Shown here: positions 18,553 through 25,935 of the stretch, in pieces | How positions within the stretch are numbered: the first letter of the stretch is position 1 | Layout: every line of letters starts with the position of its first letter | NCBI RefSeq assembly: GCF_000993785.3 | Contig: NZ_CP009922.3 | Coordinates: forward strand, 1,302,001 to 1,366,000 | Source: Streptomyces xiamenensis | GTDB taxonomy: Bacteria; Actinomycetota; Actinomycetes; Streptomycetales; Streptomycetaceae | Reading direction: 5' to 3' | DNA: 64,000 nt | Made by a program: the position numbers and the translations under genes | Notes under the pieces: model-generated | What the model saw: only the letters and a program-made list of their open reading frames with translations | What the model was told of the DNA's origin: nothing | Database searches by the model: none

Positions 18553-19140
18553 TCAGCCCCGGTGTCCGCGCAGGACCCCGGCGGTGAACTCCGCCAGCTG
18601 GGCCCGCAGGTCGGCGCGGGAGACGCCCTGCCGCCCGACGAGGTCCTCCACGAGGTCGGCCCGGACGGCGGCGAGGAGGGCGTGCGCGGCGAAGCCGCCG
18701 TCGCCCCACTCCGGGATCCGTTCCAGTTCGGCGCGCAGCAGGGCGTGCCAGCGGTCGTAGTGGGCCATCTCGTACGGGCTGCCGCTGCCGGACTCCTCCA
18801 GGGCCAGGGCGAGATGGCGGTTGTCGATCTTGAAGCACAGGACGGCGTCGAGCACGGCGGGCACCCGTTCGAGCGCGGGCGCGCCCGGTCCGAGTGGGGG
18901 CGGTCCGGTCTCGACGGCCTCGCGGAGCGGCGTGAACCGGATCTCGTACAGTGCGCGGATGAGTCCGGTGCGGTCGCCGAAGGCCCGGAAGAGGGTGCCC
19001 TTGCCGACGCCCGCCGCCGCGGCGATGTCGGCCATGGTGAGGTCGGCCGGGCTGTCGCAGTCGGCGAACAGCGTGTCGGCGGCCTCCAGTACGGCCGCCC
19101 GGTTGCGGAGGGCGTCCTTGCGCGGCTTGCGTTCGGTCAT
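18553..19140 (-). CDS. TetR-family repressor
   Basis: The 195-residue protein has a TetR helix-turn-helix at about 10-55 (R-N-R-A-A-V-L-E-A-A-D-T-L-F, then M-A-D-I-A-A-A-A-G-V-G-K-G-T-L-F-R-A-F). The alpha-helical ligand domain follows. ATG 19140 has AGGAGGAA upstream. The gene is divergent from the NmrA-like gene, and two copies of a 15-bp palindrome fill the shared promoter, so it very likely represses both directions. Confidence 0.92.
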   Translation of the reverse strand: MTERKPRKDALRNRAAVLEAADTLFADCDSPADLTMADIAAAAGVGKGTLFRAFGDRTGLIRALYEIRFTPLREAVETGPPPLGPGAPALERVPAVLDAVLCFKIDNRHLALALEESGSGSPYEMAHYDRWHALLRAELERIPEWGDGGFAAHALLAAVRADLVEDLVGRQGVSRADLRAQLAEFTAGVLRGHRG

Positions 19141-19166
19141 GGTGGGCCGTTCCTCCTGTTGCAATC

Positions 19167-19211
19167 CGGACCGCCGGTCCGTATCGTCCAACGTAACGGA
19201 CCCTGGGTCCG
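19167..19211. promoter_or_regulatory. Double TetR operator
   Basis: CGGACCGCCGGTCCG (19167-19181) and CGGACCCTGGGTCCG (19197-19211) are both CGGACC-N3-GGTCCG, 30 bp centre to centre and followed by the same downstream T/C-A-T-C-G. Two identical-arm palindromes about three helical turns apart between a TetR gene and its target indicate cooperative binding of two dimers. Confidence 0.8.
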
Positions 19212-19235
19212 CATCGTACGCGTTGGAGGAAACCC

Positions 19236-19328
19236 ATGCCCATGGCCGCCGCAGCGAGGAACCCCGACCGCGCGAGGACACACCTGCCACCGGACCGCAC
19301 GACCACCGAAGCCGGAGGCACCCGATGA
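19236..19328 (+). CDS. 30-codon upstream ORF (possible leader peptide)
   Basis: ATG 19236 has an ideal Shine-Dalgarno (GGAGGAA at 19225-19231, spacing 6). The 30-residue ORF starts M-P-M-A-A-A-A-R and ends in T-E-A-G-G-T-R. Its TGA overlaps the ATG of the NmrA-like gene (ATGA at 19325-19328), which favours translational coupling. The peptide has no recognisable domain. It may be only the 5' leader of the NmrA-like gene. Confidence 0.45.
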   Translation: MPMAAAARNPDRARTHLPPDRTTTEAGGTR

Positions 19329-20161
19329 CCTCCATCCTCGTGACCGGCGCGACCGGCACCACCGGCAGCCGCACCGCCGCCCAACTGCGGGCCGCAGGCC
19401 ACCCGGTCCGGGCTGCCACCCGCAACGGCGACCCGCGCTTCGACTGGTACGACCCCGCCACCCACGACGCCGCCCTCGCCGGGGTCGACCGTGTCTACCT
19501 CGTCCCGCCCCCGGGCGAGACCGACCCCGCCCGGATCATGCTGCCGTTCCTGGACCGGGCACGCGCCGCCGGCGTCCGGCGGGCGGTGCTCCTCAGCTCA
19601 TCGGCCATCCCCCTGGGCGGCCCGGCGGTGGGCGAGGTGCACGCGGCCCTGCCCGGCCTGTTCGCGGAATGGGCGGTGCTGCGCCCCTCCTGGTTCATGC
19701 AGAACTTCCTGCGCGACCACGCCCACGCGCGGAGCATCCGGGCCACCGGAACCCTGGCGTCCGCGACCGGCACCGGCCGGGTCGCCTTCATCGACGCGGA
19801 CGACATCGCGGCCGTCGCCGCCCACGCCCTGACCACCGCCGAGGCGCCCAACACGGACCTGATCCTGACCGGCCCGCAGGCGCTGGCCTTCGACGACATC
19901 GCCGCCACCCTCACCGAGGTCACCGGCCGCCCGGTCACCCACCAGCACCTGAGCCACGACCAGTTGAGCGAGCACCTGGCGGCCGGAATGCCGGCGGAGT
20001 TCGCGGCGCTGCTGGCGTCCCTGGACCTCGCCATCGCGGAAGGCGCGGAGGACCGCACCACCCCCACGGTCCACCACCTGACCGGCCGCCCCCCGACGGA
20101 CTTCCGCACGGTGGCCGTGCGGGAACTGGGACGTTCGGGCGGCGTGAACGACCGCTCATAA
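19325..20161 (+). CDS. NmrA-family NAD(P)-binding protein (paralogue of the 8-kb gene)
   Basis: The 278-residue protein has G-A-T-G-T-T-G-S at the N-terminus, F-D-W-Y-D-P, S-S-A-I-P and L-R-P-S-W-F-M-Q-N-F, the same order of motifs as the gene at 7972. It is an NAD(P)H-binding atypical SDR, a quinone-reductase-like or redox-sensing type by family. ATG 19325 has GGAGG at 19314-19318 and overlaps the preceding 30-codon ORF by 4 nt. It is regulated by the adjacent TetR gene through the double operator. Confidence 0.87.
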   Translation: MTSILVTGATGTTGSRTAAQLRAAGHPVRAATRNGDPRFDWYDPATHDAALAGVDRVYLVPPPGETDPARIMLPFLDRARAAGVRRAVLLSSSAIPLGGPAVGEVHAALPGLFAEWAVLRPSWFMQNFLRDHAHARSIRATGTLASATGTGRVAFIDADDIAAVAAHALTTAEAPNTDLILTGPQALAFDDIAATLTEVTGRPVTHQHLSHDQLSEHLAAGMPAEFAALLASLDLAIAEGAEDRTTPTVHHLTGRPPTDFRTVAVRELGRSGGVNDRS

Positions 20162-20230
20162 CAGAGGTGGTGGAGGTGATCGGGACCAAGTGGCCCGACG
20201 CCCCGGGCCGCTACCTTCCGATGGCAACTC

Positions 20231-20256
20231 GTCAGCGGTGAGCGGCAGTCGCTGAC
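20231..20256. terminator. Possible hairpin terminator
   Basis: GTCAGCG (20231-20237) pairs with CGCTGAC (20250-20256) across a 12-nt loop, between convergent genes that end at 20161 and 20261. The stem is short, so this is a weak call. Confidence 0.4.
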
Positions 20257-20260
20257 CGGC

Positions 20261-20461
20261 TCAGCGCGGCAGCCGGCCCGCCTTGATCGCCAGGAGCAAG
20301 GCGCTCAGCGCGGGCGGCTTCGCTCTCAGGACCATGCCGGGGTCGTCACTCTCGCGCAGGCGAAGCCTGCCGTCAGCCGGCGGGGTGCCTATCTCCAGGC
20401 ATTCATTGCCGACACCATTGCCGGAGAAGCTCGACTTCTGCCAACTCGTTCCCTTGGGCAC
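20261..20461 (-). CDS. DUF397 domain protein
   Basis: The 66-residue DUF397 protein has the typical W-x-K-S-S-F-S-G-N-G...C-L-E-I near its N-terminus and a central R-x-S-D-D-P-G. GTG 20461 is chosen because a GAGGA sits 8 nt upstream and the family start (V-P-K-G-T-S-W-Q-K-S-S) fits; a frame up to 20521 overlaps the upstream gene. It follows the XRE regulator by 10 bp on the same strand, a standard Streptomyces two-gene unit. In the Scr1/WhiJ-type systems the DUF397 partner is proposed to antagonise the XRE regulator or act as its toxin-like partner. Confidence 0.88.
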   Translation of the reverse strand: MPKGTSWQKSSFSGNGVGNECLEIGTPPADGRLRLRESDDPGMVLRAKPPALSALLLAIKAGRLPR

Positions 20462-20471
20462 AGTGACATCC

Positions 20472-21323
20472 TCACAGTTCTCGCTCGATCCGAAGGATGC
20501 GGTCCCGTGACTCAACCACATCCAGTGTGTCCCTCTTCAGTTTGCCGAAGAGGGTTCGGTAGCGCGCGAGCTGCGAGAGGGCATCGAGGAAGACGACGCC
20601 GTGGGGCGCGTCCAGTTGGACCGTATCGAGTTGCGGCACCGCTCCGCCCGCGTAGTACATCGTGGCACCCGCACCGGCGAACGCGTCCGCTTCGAAGGGA
20701 ATGACACGAATCTCCACGAGGCCCGACTCGGAGAACTCACAGAGATGCCGCAACTGCTGCCGGGCGACAGCCACTCCACCGACCCTGATCCGGAGGGCCG
20801 CCTCGTGGATGATCGCCACCACCTCGGGCACGGTTGAGCGTTCGAAGACCACTTGCCGGTGCATCCGATGTGCTACAAGGGCGTCCAGTGCGTCCGGCTC
20901 CAGCTCAGGGACGGCATAGGCGAAGCTGGCACGGGCATGGGCCTCGGTCTGCAACAGCCCAGGGATGTGGGAGATCTGCACGAGGTGCAGATGGACGGCC
21001 CGGTGCTCCAGCTCGGCCAGATCCAGCGACACCGGTGGCAGAACGTCGCGATAGGCATCCCACCAGCCCTTACCGTTCTCCCCCGCCATGGCGACCAGAG
21101 CATCGATCAACGCCCGGTCCTGGCAGGCGTACAGCGCCGCCATCCGCCGCAGGCGTTCCTCGCTGACCCCGGACCGCCCGGCTTCCGTATGGCTCATCTG
21201 GATCGGGTTGGTGCCCAGCAGTTCAGCCGCGTACTTGGCTGAGAACCCAGCGGTCTCCCGCAACTTGCGAAGCTCCGCGCCCAGACGCTGCTGCCGGGCT
21301 GTTGGCTGACCCCTCGGTGGCAT
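20472..21323 (-). CDS. XRE regulator with Scr1/DUF5753 domain
   Basis: The 283-residue protein has an HTH_31/XRE helix-turn-helix at about 15-70 (L-G-A-E-L-R-K-L-R-E-T-A-G, A-A-E-L-L-G-T-N-P-I-Q-M-S-H-T-E). The DUF5753 region follows at about 95-275 (I-P-G-L-L-Q-T-E-A-H-A-R, R-M-H-R-Q-V). These regulators recur dozens of times per Streptomyces genome, paired with DUF397 proteins, and several affect development or antibiotic production. The ATG start is clear. It is divergent from a small ORF at 21438. Confidence 0.92.
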   Translation of the reverse strand: MPPRGQPTARQQRLGAELRKLRETAGFSAKYAAELLGTNPIQMSHTEAGRSGVSEERLRRMAALYACQDRALIDALVAMAGENGKGWWDAYRDVLPPVSLDLAELEHRAVHLHLVQISHIPGLLQTEAHARASFAYAVPELEPDALDALVAHRMHRQVVFERSTVPEVVAIIHEAALRIRVGGVAVARQQLRHLCEFSESGLVEIRVIPFEADAFAGAGATMYYAGGAVPQLDTVQLDAPHGVVFLDALSQLARYRTLFGKLKRDTLDVVESRDRILRIEREL

Positions 21324-21437
21324 CCGCCCGCTCCCTCACTTGGTTGAATCCACCCTCATTAACACAACCTTGCGCCGTCGCATCATTATGCCCTACCGTC
21401 TGTGTTGTTCAGATCACACTCCGACAGGCGGGAGTAC

Positions 21438-21785
21438 ATGATGACGCACGACGGCGTCGAGTTGGGCGACGATCCTTACGACGAGAAGCTGCATGCCTAC
21501 GTCCGGAGCTGCGCTCCACGGCCCTACGCGCTGGTCGAGGAGTCCTTCGGCGAGGACGACAGGGCCCGGGTCAGCGTGGTGGGGTGGGGGCTCGCGTTTC
21601 CCACCGGGCCCACGGAAGTGGTGCGGGAGGGAGAGCCGATGCGCGTGTACTGCGCGTCGCCCGAATCGGCCGCCGACCATCTGGCGTTCGTACGGCGGCA
21701 GTCCGTCTTTCTCGTGTGGCCCGACGCCGCTCAGCGGAGCTCGCAGAACCACTTCGTCAGGAACGCGGCGCAGAACAGGACGTAG
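21438..21785 (+). CDS. Small acidic protein beside the XRE/DUF397 pair, unknown function
   Basis: The protein has 115 residues if it starts at ATG 21438, or one fewer at ATG 21441, which has better spacing (6 nt) to GGAG at 21431-21434. It is acidic (E-L-G-D-D-P-Y-D-E-K-L, E-E-S-F-G-E-D-D) with a V-V-G-W-G-L-A-F strand-like centre, and I recognise no domain. It is divergent from the XRE gene and its last 55 bp overlap the convergent CDP-alcohol transferase gene. It may be the accessory gene of the XRE/DUF397 unit. Confidence 0.55.
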   Translation: MMTHDGVELGDDPYDEKLHAYVRSCAPRPYALVEESFGEDDRARVSVVGWGLAFPTGPTEVVREGEPMRVYCASPESAADHLAFVRRQSVFLVWPDAAQRSSQNHFVRNAAQNRT

Positions 21786-22450
21786 GCGGCACACAGCGCC
21801 AGGTAGCCCAGCCGGAAGGCGGTTTGGCTGCCCAGGAGCAGGAACAGGGCGCACAGGACGCCGTAGTCCACCGGAAGGAGCGCCACCGCCCTGACGCGGG
21901 AAGGGGGTGGGGGCGCCAGGGCTCCGGGCGCGGGCTTCGGGGCCGGCTTGAGTTTCTCCCGCAGCAGGCCGCCGAAGAAGATGACCACGGCTGCCAGTTG
22001 GAACAGCAGCGGGAGGAGGAGCCAGCCGTCGTGCGGCAGGTCGAAGTGGCGGTAGAAGGTGATCAGGACGACGGCGTGCAGGGCGGTGATCTTCGCCGCG
22101 TCGACCACATGGTCCAGCCACTCCCCCACCGCGCTGGACTCGCGGCGCAGCCGCGCCAGTTGGCCGTCCGCCGAGTCCAGGGCGAAACCGAGGACCAGCC
22201 CGGCGTACACCCCCGCCGCGAGGGCCCATGACGGCGGGAGCAGGGCGACCGCCGCCAGGGCGGCGTAGCTCACCAGCGCCGACAGCAGCGTGACCCGGTT
22301 GGGGGTGAGGCCCGCGCGGAAGGCAGCCGCCGCCAGGACGCGGCCCAGCGGGCGGTTGATGTGGCGGGAGTAGAGCGAGACGCCCTTGGAGGTCTTCTGT
22401 GCGGTGCGCAGTTCCCGTAACGCCGCCGTGAAAGTCATGGTCCCCACCAT
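21731..22450 (-). CDS. CDP-alcohol phosphatidyltransferase-family membrane enzyme
   Basis: In this 239-residue protein the full CDP-OH-P signature D-x2-D-G-x2-A-R-x8-G-x3-D-x3-D is intact at residues 92-117. Five to six membrane helices follow, plus a proline-rich linker near 175-190. It transfers a phosphoalcohol from a CDP-alcohol to an acceptor in phospholipid or phosphoinositide-type synthesis, acceptor unknown. ATG 22450 is favoured because GGGAGG lies 9 nt upstream; ATGs at 22459 and 22438 are alternatives. Confidence 0.87.
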   Translation of the reverse strand: MVGTMTFTAALRELRTAQKTSKGVSLYSRHINRPLGRVLAAAAFRAGLTPNRVTLLSALVSYAALAAVALLPPSWALAAGVYAGLVLGFALDSADGQLARLRRESSAVGEWLDHVVDAAKITALHAVVLITFYRHFDLPHDGWLLLPLLFQLAAVVIFFGGLLREKLKPAPKPAPGALAPPPPSRVRAVALLPVDYGVLCALFLLLGSQTAFRLGYLALCAAYVLFCAAFLTKWFCELR

Positions 22451-22556
22451 GGTTCGCATCCTCCCATGCGAGGGCCGTCGGCGGGCACGGTTACGATGCC
22501 TGGGCCCGTGGCCACAGGGCCGGGGCTGAGCAAGAGGGTATGGGGAGGGCTTCACG

Positions 22557-23558
22557 ATGCGGGTGCGAGCGCGGGTGGCCAGGACCGCCGTGGGCGTGGT
22601 CATGGCTGTGGCCACGGCGGCGTCCGTGTCGGGGTGCGTCACGGTGCACGGGGAGACCGCCATCGTGCCGGCGGCCTCCGAGGAGGAGGCGGAGGCGGCG
22701 CTCGACCGCTTCGTCGAGGTGAGCAACGAGTCCAATGCCGCGTACGACGCCGAGTTGAACGAGACGATCGAGAACGGCCCGCTGGGCGAGATCGATCACG
22801 CGGGCCTGGTGGCGCGCGGCGAGGTGACCCCGGGCGGCAACCCGGACTTCGAGCCGCTGGAGCTGACGGACGCGACGTTCCACATACCGCAGCAGGCGGG
22901 CTGGCCGAAGTTCTTTGTGGCCGACACCGCCACCAACCGCAGCGGGGACAACCGCTGGCTGCTGGTGTTCACCCGCAACGGGATGGACGAGGAGTGGCTC
23001 GCGTCCTATCTGAGCGTGCTGGAGCCGTCCGCGGTGCCCGAGTTCGCGGTCGACGACGACGGCTACGCCGAGGACATCCCGATCCCGGCGGACGCCGAGC
23101 AGGCGGCCGGGGACGACGCGGGGCTCGTCCTGCCGCCGGCGCTGCTGGGCCCGGCGTACAACGACTTCCTCGGGTCGAAGGCCGGGCCGTTCGCCGACGG
23201 TCCGTACACCACCGAGGCCGTCGAGCGGCGCGAGGAGTCCAACAGCAACCCGGCCTATGCCATGCAGTACCAGGACTCGGTGCCCACCGAGCCGGGTTTC
23301 GCCCCGGTGGCGCTGCGTGACACGGACGGCGGCGCGCTGGTGTTCTTCGCGACCCGGCACCACGAGAAGCAGACCATGGCGGAGGGCGAGACCCCGGTGG
23401 TCGATCCGCTGGTGGAGGCGCTCATGGAGGGCAGCGCAGAGACCTCGGTGACGCTGGTACGGATGGCCATGCACGCCGCTCTCGTCCCGGCTTCCGGTGC
23501 GGGCGATGTGGCGGTGCCGAGCCGGATCACCGGGGTGACGTCGGCCATCGGCGAATGA
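22557..23558 (+). CDS. Lipoprotein of unknown function
   Basis: The 333-residue protein has a lipoprotein signal: R-V-R-A-R-V-A-R, a hydrophobic core, and the lipobox A-S-V-S-G-C with Cys at about 27. The mature part is soluble, acidic and without a motif I can name. It contains an A-x-D-R-F helix and a D-T-D-G-G-A-L-V-F-F strand typical of Streptomyces-specific exported proteins. ATG has GGGGAGGG upstream. It lies 106 bp from the divergent CDP-alcohol transferase gene. Confidence 0.75.
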   Translation: MRVRARVARTAVGVVMAVATAASVSGCVTVHGETAIVPAASEEEAEAALDRFVEVSNESNAAYDAELNETIENGPLGEIDHAGLVARGEVTPGGNPDFEPLELTDATFHIPQQAGWPKFFVADTATNRSGDNRWLLVFTRNGMDEEWLASYLSVLEPSAVPEFAVDDDGYAEDIPIPADAEQAAGDDAGLVLPPALLGPAYNDFLGSKAGPFADGPYTTEAVERREESNSNPAYAMQYQDSVPTEPGFAPVALRDTDGGALVFFATRHHEKQTMAEGETPVVDPLVEALMEGSAETSVTLVRMAMHAALVPASGAGDVAVPSRITGVTSAIGE

Positions 23559-23606
23559 CGACGGTGCGCCGGCGGGCCGGTTCACCCCGGTGGCGTCGGC
23601 CATCGG
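23526..23606 (+). repeat. Imperfect tandem duplication at the lipoprotein 3' end
   Basis: TCACCGGGGTGACGTCGGCC (from 23527) and TCACCCCGGTGGCGTCGGCC (from 23582), both followed by ATCGG, form a 25-bp block with three mismatches and a 55-bp period. The first copy encodes the last residues of the lipoprotein; the second lies after its stop. This looks like an old local duplication. Confidence 0.55.
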
Positions 23607-23645
23607 TGGCCGGCCGCGGCGCGGTGCGCGCCGCCGGTCAGGTGG

Positions 23646-24356
23646 TCAGCCGGTGAGCCAGTCGGCCGGGATCTCCTTCTCGGCCTCCCTGGCCAGTTCG
23701 GCGGCGCAGGCGTCCGTCAGTGCTTCGAGCAGGGTGAGCGGTTCGGGCAGCGGCAGGTGCGGTTCGCGCAGCCAGCGGACGCCGCCGCCCGCCACCTGGG
23801 ACGGGGGCACCAGCACGTAGCTGCCGCGGCAGTGCCAGCGCAGGCCGGGGTGCTCGTCCATGGTTTCGGGGAGGCAGTCCAGCGCGCAGGGCCACCACTC
23901 GTCCTCGTCGTCCGGGGTGCCGCGGGTGGCGGTGAAGAAGAGCATCCGGTCGGGGTCGGCGATGGCGACCGGGCCGGTGTCGGTGCCCTCGGAGGCGAGA
24001 CGTTTCAGCGCGGCGTGACCCGCCTCGGCCGGGACGTCCAGGACGTCGTGGGTGACGCCGGTGGCCGTAATGAAATTCGCCTCCTGGTCGGCGCGGAGCC
24101 AGGCCAGGAGGCGTTCGGGGTCGGTGGTCGCCTGGGTCTGCCAGGCGAGGGATACCGGGTGGCGTCCGGGGGTGGGGCACCCGATCCGCTCGCAGGAGCA
24201 GCCATAGCCCTGGGGGTGGGCGGCGGGAGCCAGCGGGAAGCCGGCTCCGGCGGCGGCGAGCAGCAGTTCCTCACGGGCCTGGGCGGCGGCGGCCGAATCG
24301 GCGGCGGCGCGGGCGCCCCTGCGCATCCAGCGGGGAAGTTTGCGCTCTTTTTCCAT
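23646..24356 (-). CDS. Bifunctional DNA primase/polymerase (PrimPol) N-terminal-type protein
   Basis: The 236-residue protein resembles the AEP prim-pol family. A basic N-terminus is followed by a cysteine-rich S-C-E-R-I-G-C-P-T-P-G-R-H-P segment near 54-67, then V-L-D-V-P at the position of the catalytic D-x-D strand (only one acidic residue remains), and R-W-H-C-R-G-S-Y in place of the S-x-H motif. Stand-alone versions are common in Streptomyces and are usually not plasmid-borne. Loss of the second aspartate suggests that catalysis may be absent. ATG 24356. Confidence 0.72.
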   Translation of the reverse strand: MEKERKLPRWMRRGARAAADSAAAAQAREELLLAAAGAGFPLAPAAHPQGYGCSCERIGCPTPGRHPVSLAWQTQATTDPERLLAWLRADQEANFITATGVTHDVLDVPAEAGHAALKRLASEGTDTGPVAIADPDRMLFFTATRGTPDDEDEWWPCALDCLPETMDEHPGLRWHCRGSYVLVPPSQVAGGGVRWLREPHLPLPEPLTLLEALTDACAAELAREAEKEIPADWLTG

Positions 24357-24460
24357 GGGCTGAGGTCGCCTCACTTCCGTCCCGCTCGTCCTGCGTGCTC
24401 CGTGACATTACCGGATCGGACATCACCACGGGGGCGGATGGGGGCGGGGTGCGGCGAGGG

Positions 24461-25108
24461 TCACTCCCGGGGGGCGCGGGTGAGCAGTCCGCGCAGCGCG
24501 TGATCGACGAGGGCGTCGGTGAACTCGTACGTGAGCGGGGCGCTGCGGGTGAGCCAGCGCTGGGAGAACGGGGACAGGATCAGCTCGGTGGCGATCCGCA
24601 GATCCGTGCGGGGGTCGATCTCACCGGCCTGCTGGGCGGTGCGGAGGCGGTCCATGTAGACCTGGACGCCGCGTTCGGAGAGCCGGGTGACGAAGGAGTG
24701 GGCCAGCTCGGGGTCGCCGGCGGAGGCGATGGCCAGAGCGCGGTAGGGGGCTTCGAAAGCGGGGTCGTTGAACTCGTCGACGGTGGCGCGCAGCACGCCC
24801 TTGAGGTCGGCGACGAGGTCGCCGGAGTCGGGGAACTCGGCGTCGTAGTCCGGATGTTCGACGGTGGCGGTGAAGGCGTCGAGGAGGACGGCCGCCTTGG
24901 AGGGCCACCAGCGGTAGATGGTCTGCTTGCCGACCCCGGCCTGGGCGGCGATGGCCTCGATGGTGAGTTTCTCGTAGCCGACCTTGCCGACGAGGTCCAG
25001 GCTGGCGTCGAAGATCGCCTGCCGGGAGCGGGGGTTGCGGCGCGCGGGGTCGGGGGCGGAGGGGCCCCGGGTGGCGCGGGGCGTGTCGTGCGGAGAGGTC
25101 GTTCCCAT
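24461..25108 (-). CDS. TetR-family repressor
   Basis: The 215-residue protein has its helix-turn-helix at about 28-75 (A-I-F-D-A-S-L-D-L-V-G, I-E-A-I-A-A-Q-A-G-V-G-K-Q-T-I-Y-R-W-W). The TetR_C domain carries the L-T-R-S-A-P-L-T region near its end. ATG 25108 has no Shine-Dalgarno, but TACACT lies only about 6 nt upstream of it, so a leaderless mRNA is plausible. It is divergent from a 57-aa gene; the palindrome at 25141-25153 sits in the shared promoter. Confidence 0.88.
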   Translation of the reverse strand: MGTTSPHDTPRATRGPSAPDPARRNPRSRQAIFDASLDLVGKVGYEKLTIEAIAAQAGVGKQTIYRWWPSKAAVLLDAFTATVEHPDYDAEFPDSGDLVADLKGVLRATVDEFNDPAFEAPYRALAIASAGDPELAHSFVTRLSERGVQVYMDRLRTAQQAGEIDPRTDLRIATELILSPFSQRWLTRSAPLTYEFTDALVDHALRGLLTRAPRE

Positions 25109-25140
25109 GAGGGCAGTGTAATGAGAAAAGGCGTTTGACA

Positions 25141-25153
25141 AGACGATACGTCT
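25141..25153. promoter_or_regulatory. Probable TetR operator
   Basis: AGACGATACGTCT has perfect 5-bp arms (AGACG/CGTCT) and overlaps a TTGACA-like box on the plus strand (25135-25140). It sits between the TetR gene (33 bp away) and the small gene at 25221. Confidence 0.6.
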
Positions 25154-25220
25154 CGTTCAGCCTTGGTGGTGACGGATCCACTCCGCAACGACGGAGCGAC
25201 GGAAGGAAGGAGGACCGGCC

Positions 25221-25394
25221 ATGAGCAAGGGACGCAGTGGCGCCATGATGGGCGTCGGCGGGCCGCGCACCCACCTGTCACGCAAGCAGTTGCGCGGCGG
25301 CAGGGGCGGCGCCGGAGCGGGCGGCGCCGGCCAGGACGCGGCGGCGCAGAAGCGGGAGCTGCTGAGGAGACTGCGCGAGCGGCGCGATGCGTAG
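25221..25394 (+). CDS. 57-residue basic protein, DUF6243-like
   Basis: ATG 25221 follows the purine-rich Shine-Dalgarno GGAAGGAAGGAGGA (25201-25214). The product begins M-S-K-G-R-S-G and continues with M-M-G-V-G-G, L-S-R-K-Q-L-R-G-G and an Arg/Glu-rich C-terminal helix (K-R-E-L-L-R-R-L-R-E-R). The layout matches a small Streptomyces family I know as DUF6243; its function is unknown. Divergence from TetR with an operator in between suggests repression by it. Confidence 0.72.
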   Translation: MSKGRSGAMMGVGGPRTHLSRKQLRGGRGGAGAGGAGQDAAAQKRELLRRLRERRDA

Positions 25395-25444
25395 CCCCGG
25401 GGAAACGGGCGGCGGTGCCGGGGCGCCGCCGCCCGTTCGCGGGT

Positions 25445-25885
25445 CTACGGGGCGGGCTTGAGGTTCTTCATCGTGAAGTGCGAGGTGACGTTCCTGACCC
25501 CGGGGATTGTCATGACCCGTCCGCTCAGGAACGCCTCGTAGGCGACGAGATCGGCCACCGCCACCCGCGCGAAGTAGTCGGGGCTGCCGAACAGCCGGCG
25601 CAGCTCGATGACCTCCTCGGCCTCGGTGAGGGTGCGCTCGAAGTGCTCCACGATCCCGGACGCCTGACTGTCCAGGGTCAGGTCGAGCAGCACCTCGAAG
25701 GACCGGCCCAGCGCCGCCGGGTCGACCACGGCCCGGTAACCCCGGATCACTCCGTCCGCCTCCAGACGCTGCACCCGCCGCAGGCACGGGCCGGTGGTCA
25801 GGCCGATCCGCTGGGCCAGCTGGACGTTGGTCAGCCGCCCGTCCCGTTCCAGCTCGGCAATGATTGCGCGATCCGTGGCATCCAT
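25445..25885 (-). CDS. Lrp/AsnC-family regulator
   Basis: The 146-residue protein has an AsnC-type helix-turn-helix (D-R-A-I-I-A-E-L-E-R-D-G-R-L-T, L-A-Q-R-I-G-L-T) and a RAM ligand domain (about 65-140). It is divergent from azlC-azlD across 50 bp containing an inverted repeat, so it very likely senses branched-chain amino acids or analogues and switches the AzlCD exporter. ATG 25885. Confidence 0.92.
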   Translation of the reverse strand: MDATDRAIIAELERDGRLTNVQLAQRIGLTTGPCLRRVQRLEADGVIRGYRAVVDPAALGRSFEVLLDLTLDSQASGIVEHFERTLTEAEEVIELRRLFGSPDYFARVAVADLVAYEAFLSGRVMTIPGVRNVTSHFTMKNLKPAP

Positions 25886-25892
25886 GGCCCAT

Positions 25893-25925
25893 ACATTGCA
25901 CGATGTAGCTTCCTTTGGGCAATGT
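25893..25925. promoter_or_regulatory. Putative Lrp/AsnC operator half-sites
   Basis: ACATTGC (25893-25899) and GCAATGT (25919-25925) are perfect inverted half-sites, 26 bp centre to centre, in the Lrp-azlC divergent promoter. Widely spaced half-sites fit octameric Lrp-type proteins. Confidence 0.55.
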
Positions 25926-25935
25926 TCGCCACCAT

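Noticed and set aside
18550-18555. TGATCA shared by two convergent stop codons as a signal
   Set aside because: It arises simply because TGA and TCA abut; no wider symmetry supports a binding site or terminator.
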